A stretch of DNA of 34,182 bases from Actinomycetota bacterium (GTDB lineage Bacteria > Actinomycetota > Acidimicrobiia > Acidimicrobiales > CADCSY01), in contig JADDRA010000051.1 in the NCBI GenBank assembly GCA_016781105.1, positions 4,037 to 38,218 of the forward strand. The letters run 5' to 3'. The notes beneath the pieces are model-generated. The model was not told the DNA's origin and did not search any database. It worked only from the letters and a program-made list of their open reading frames with translations. The position numbers and the translations under genes were made by a program. This document shows positions 34,119 to 34,182 of this stretch, one piece after another. How positions within the stretch are numbered: position 1 is the first letter of the stretch; each line of letters opens with the position of its first letter.

Positions 34119-34182
34119 GGTCGGGTAGCTCAGTTGGCAGAGCGCGCGCCTGAAAAGCGCGAGGTCACCGGATCGACGCCGG
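34119..34182 (+). tRNA. tRNA-Phe (anticodon GAA), truncated by the window end
   Basis: TAGCTCAGTTGGCAGAGC D-arm, anticodon arm CGCGC-CTGAAAA-GCGCG; sequence ends in the T-arm. Confidence 0.9.

Overview
High-GC, actinobacterial-type chromosomal window (an Acidimicrobiia-like origin is inferred from style only; no search was run). Left part: an exporter ATPase, a MerR/excisionase-type HTH + PIN toxin-antitoxin pair, a sensor kinase convergent with two response regulators, an M1 aminopeptidase, a metallophosphoesterase, a divergently arranged ProX/ProW/ProV-type osmolyte ABC system, a zinc-ribbon/PQQ-propeller protein, sdhCD without sdhAB, serS, an ABC exporter pair and a VapBC pair. Centre (18.7-29.0 kb): an aa3/caa3 cytochrome oxidase region (ctaG, subunits IV, III, I and II, then ctaB and ctaA). 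Embedded in it is a second three-gene membrane module: a membrane protein with an acidic tail, a subunit III paralogue, and a subunit I paralogue. Right part: clpS, DUF2017, degV, plsY, an alpha/beta hydrolase, a peptidase S51-like protein fused to a CysRS-like C-terminal domain, and tRNA-Glu, -Asp and -Phe. Strongest observations: (1) the subunit I paralogue (25383-27032) keeps both low-spin heme a His ligands but has lost all three CuB His and the heme a3 His; (2) four 14-bp tandem repeats at its junction with the subunit III paralogue build a chain of three MSASP-stop mini-ORFs linked by ATGA overlaps; (3) the ProX-type binding protein appears circularly permuted; (4) the S51-like/CysRS-tail fusion lies next to a tRNA cluster.
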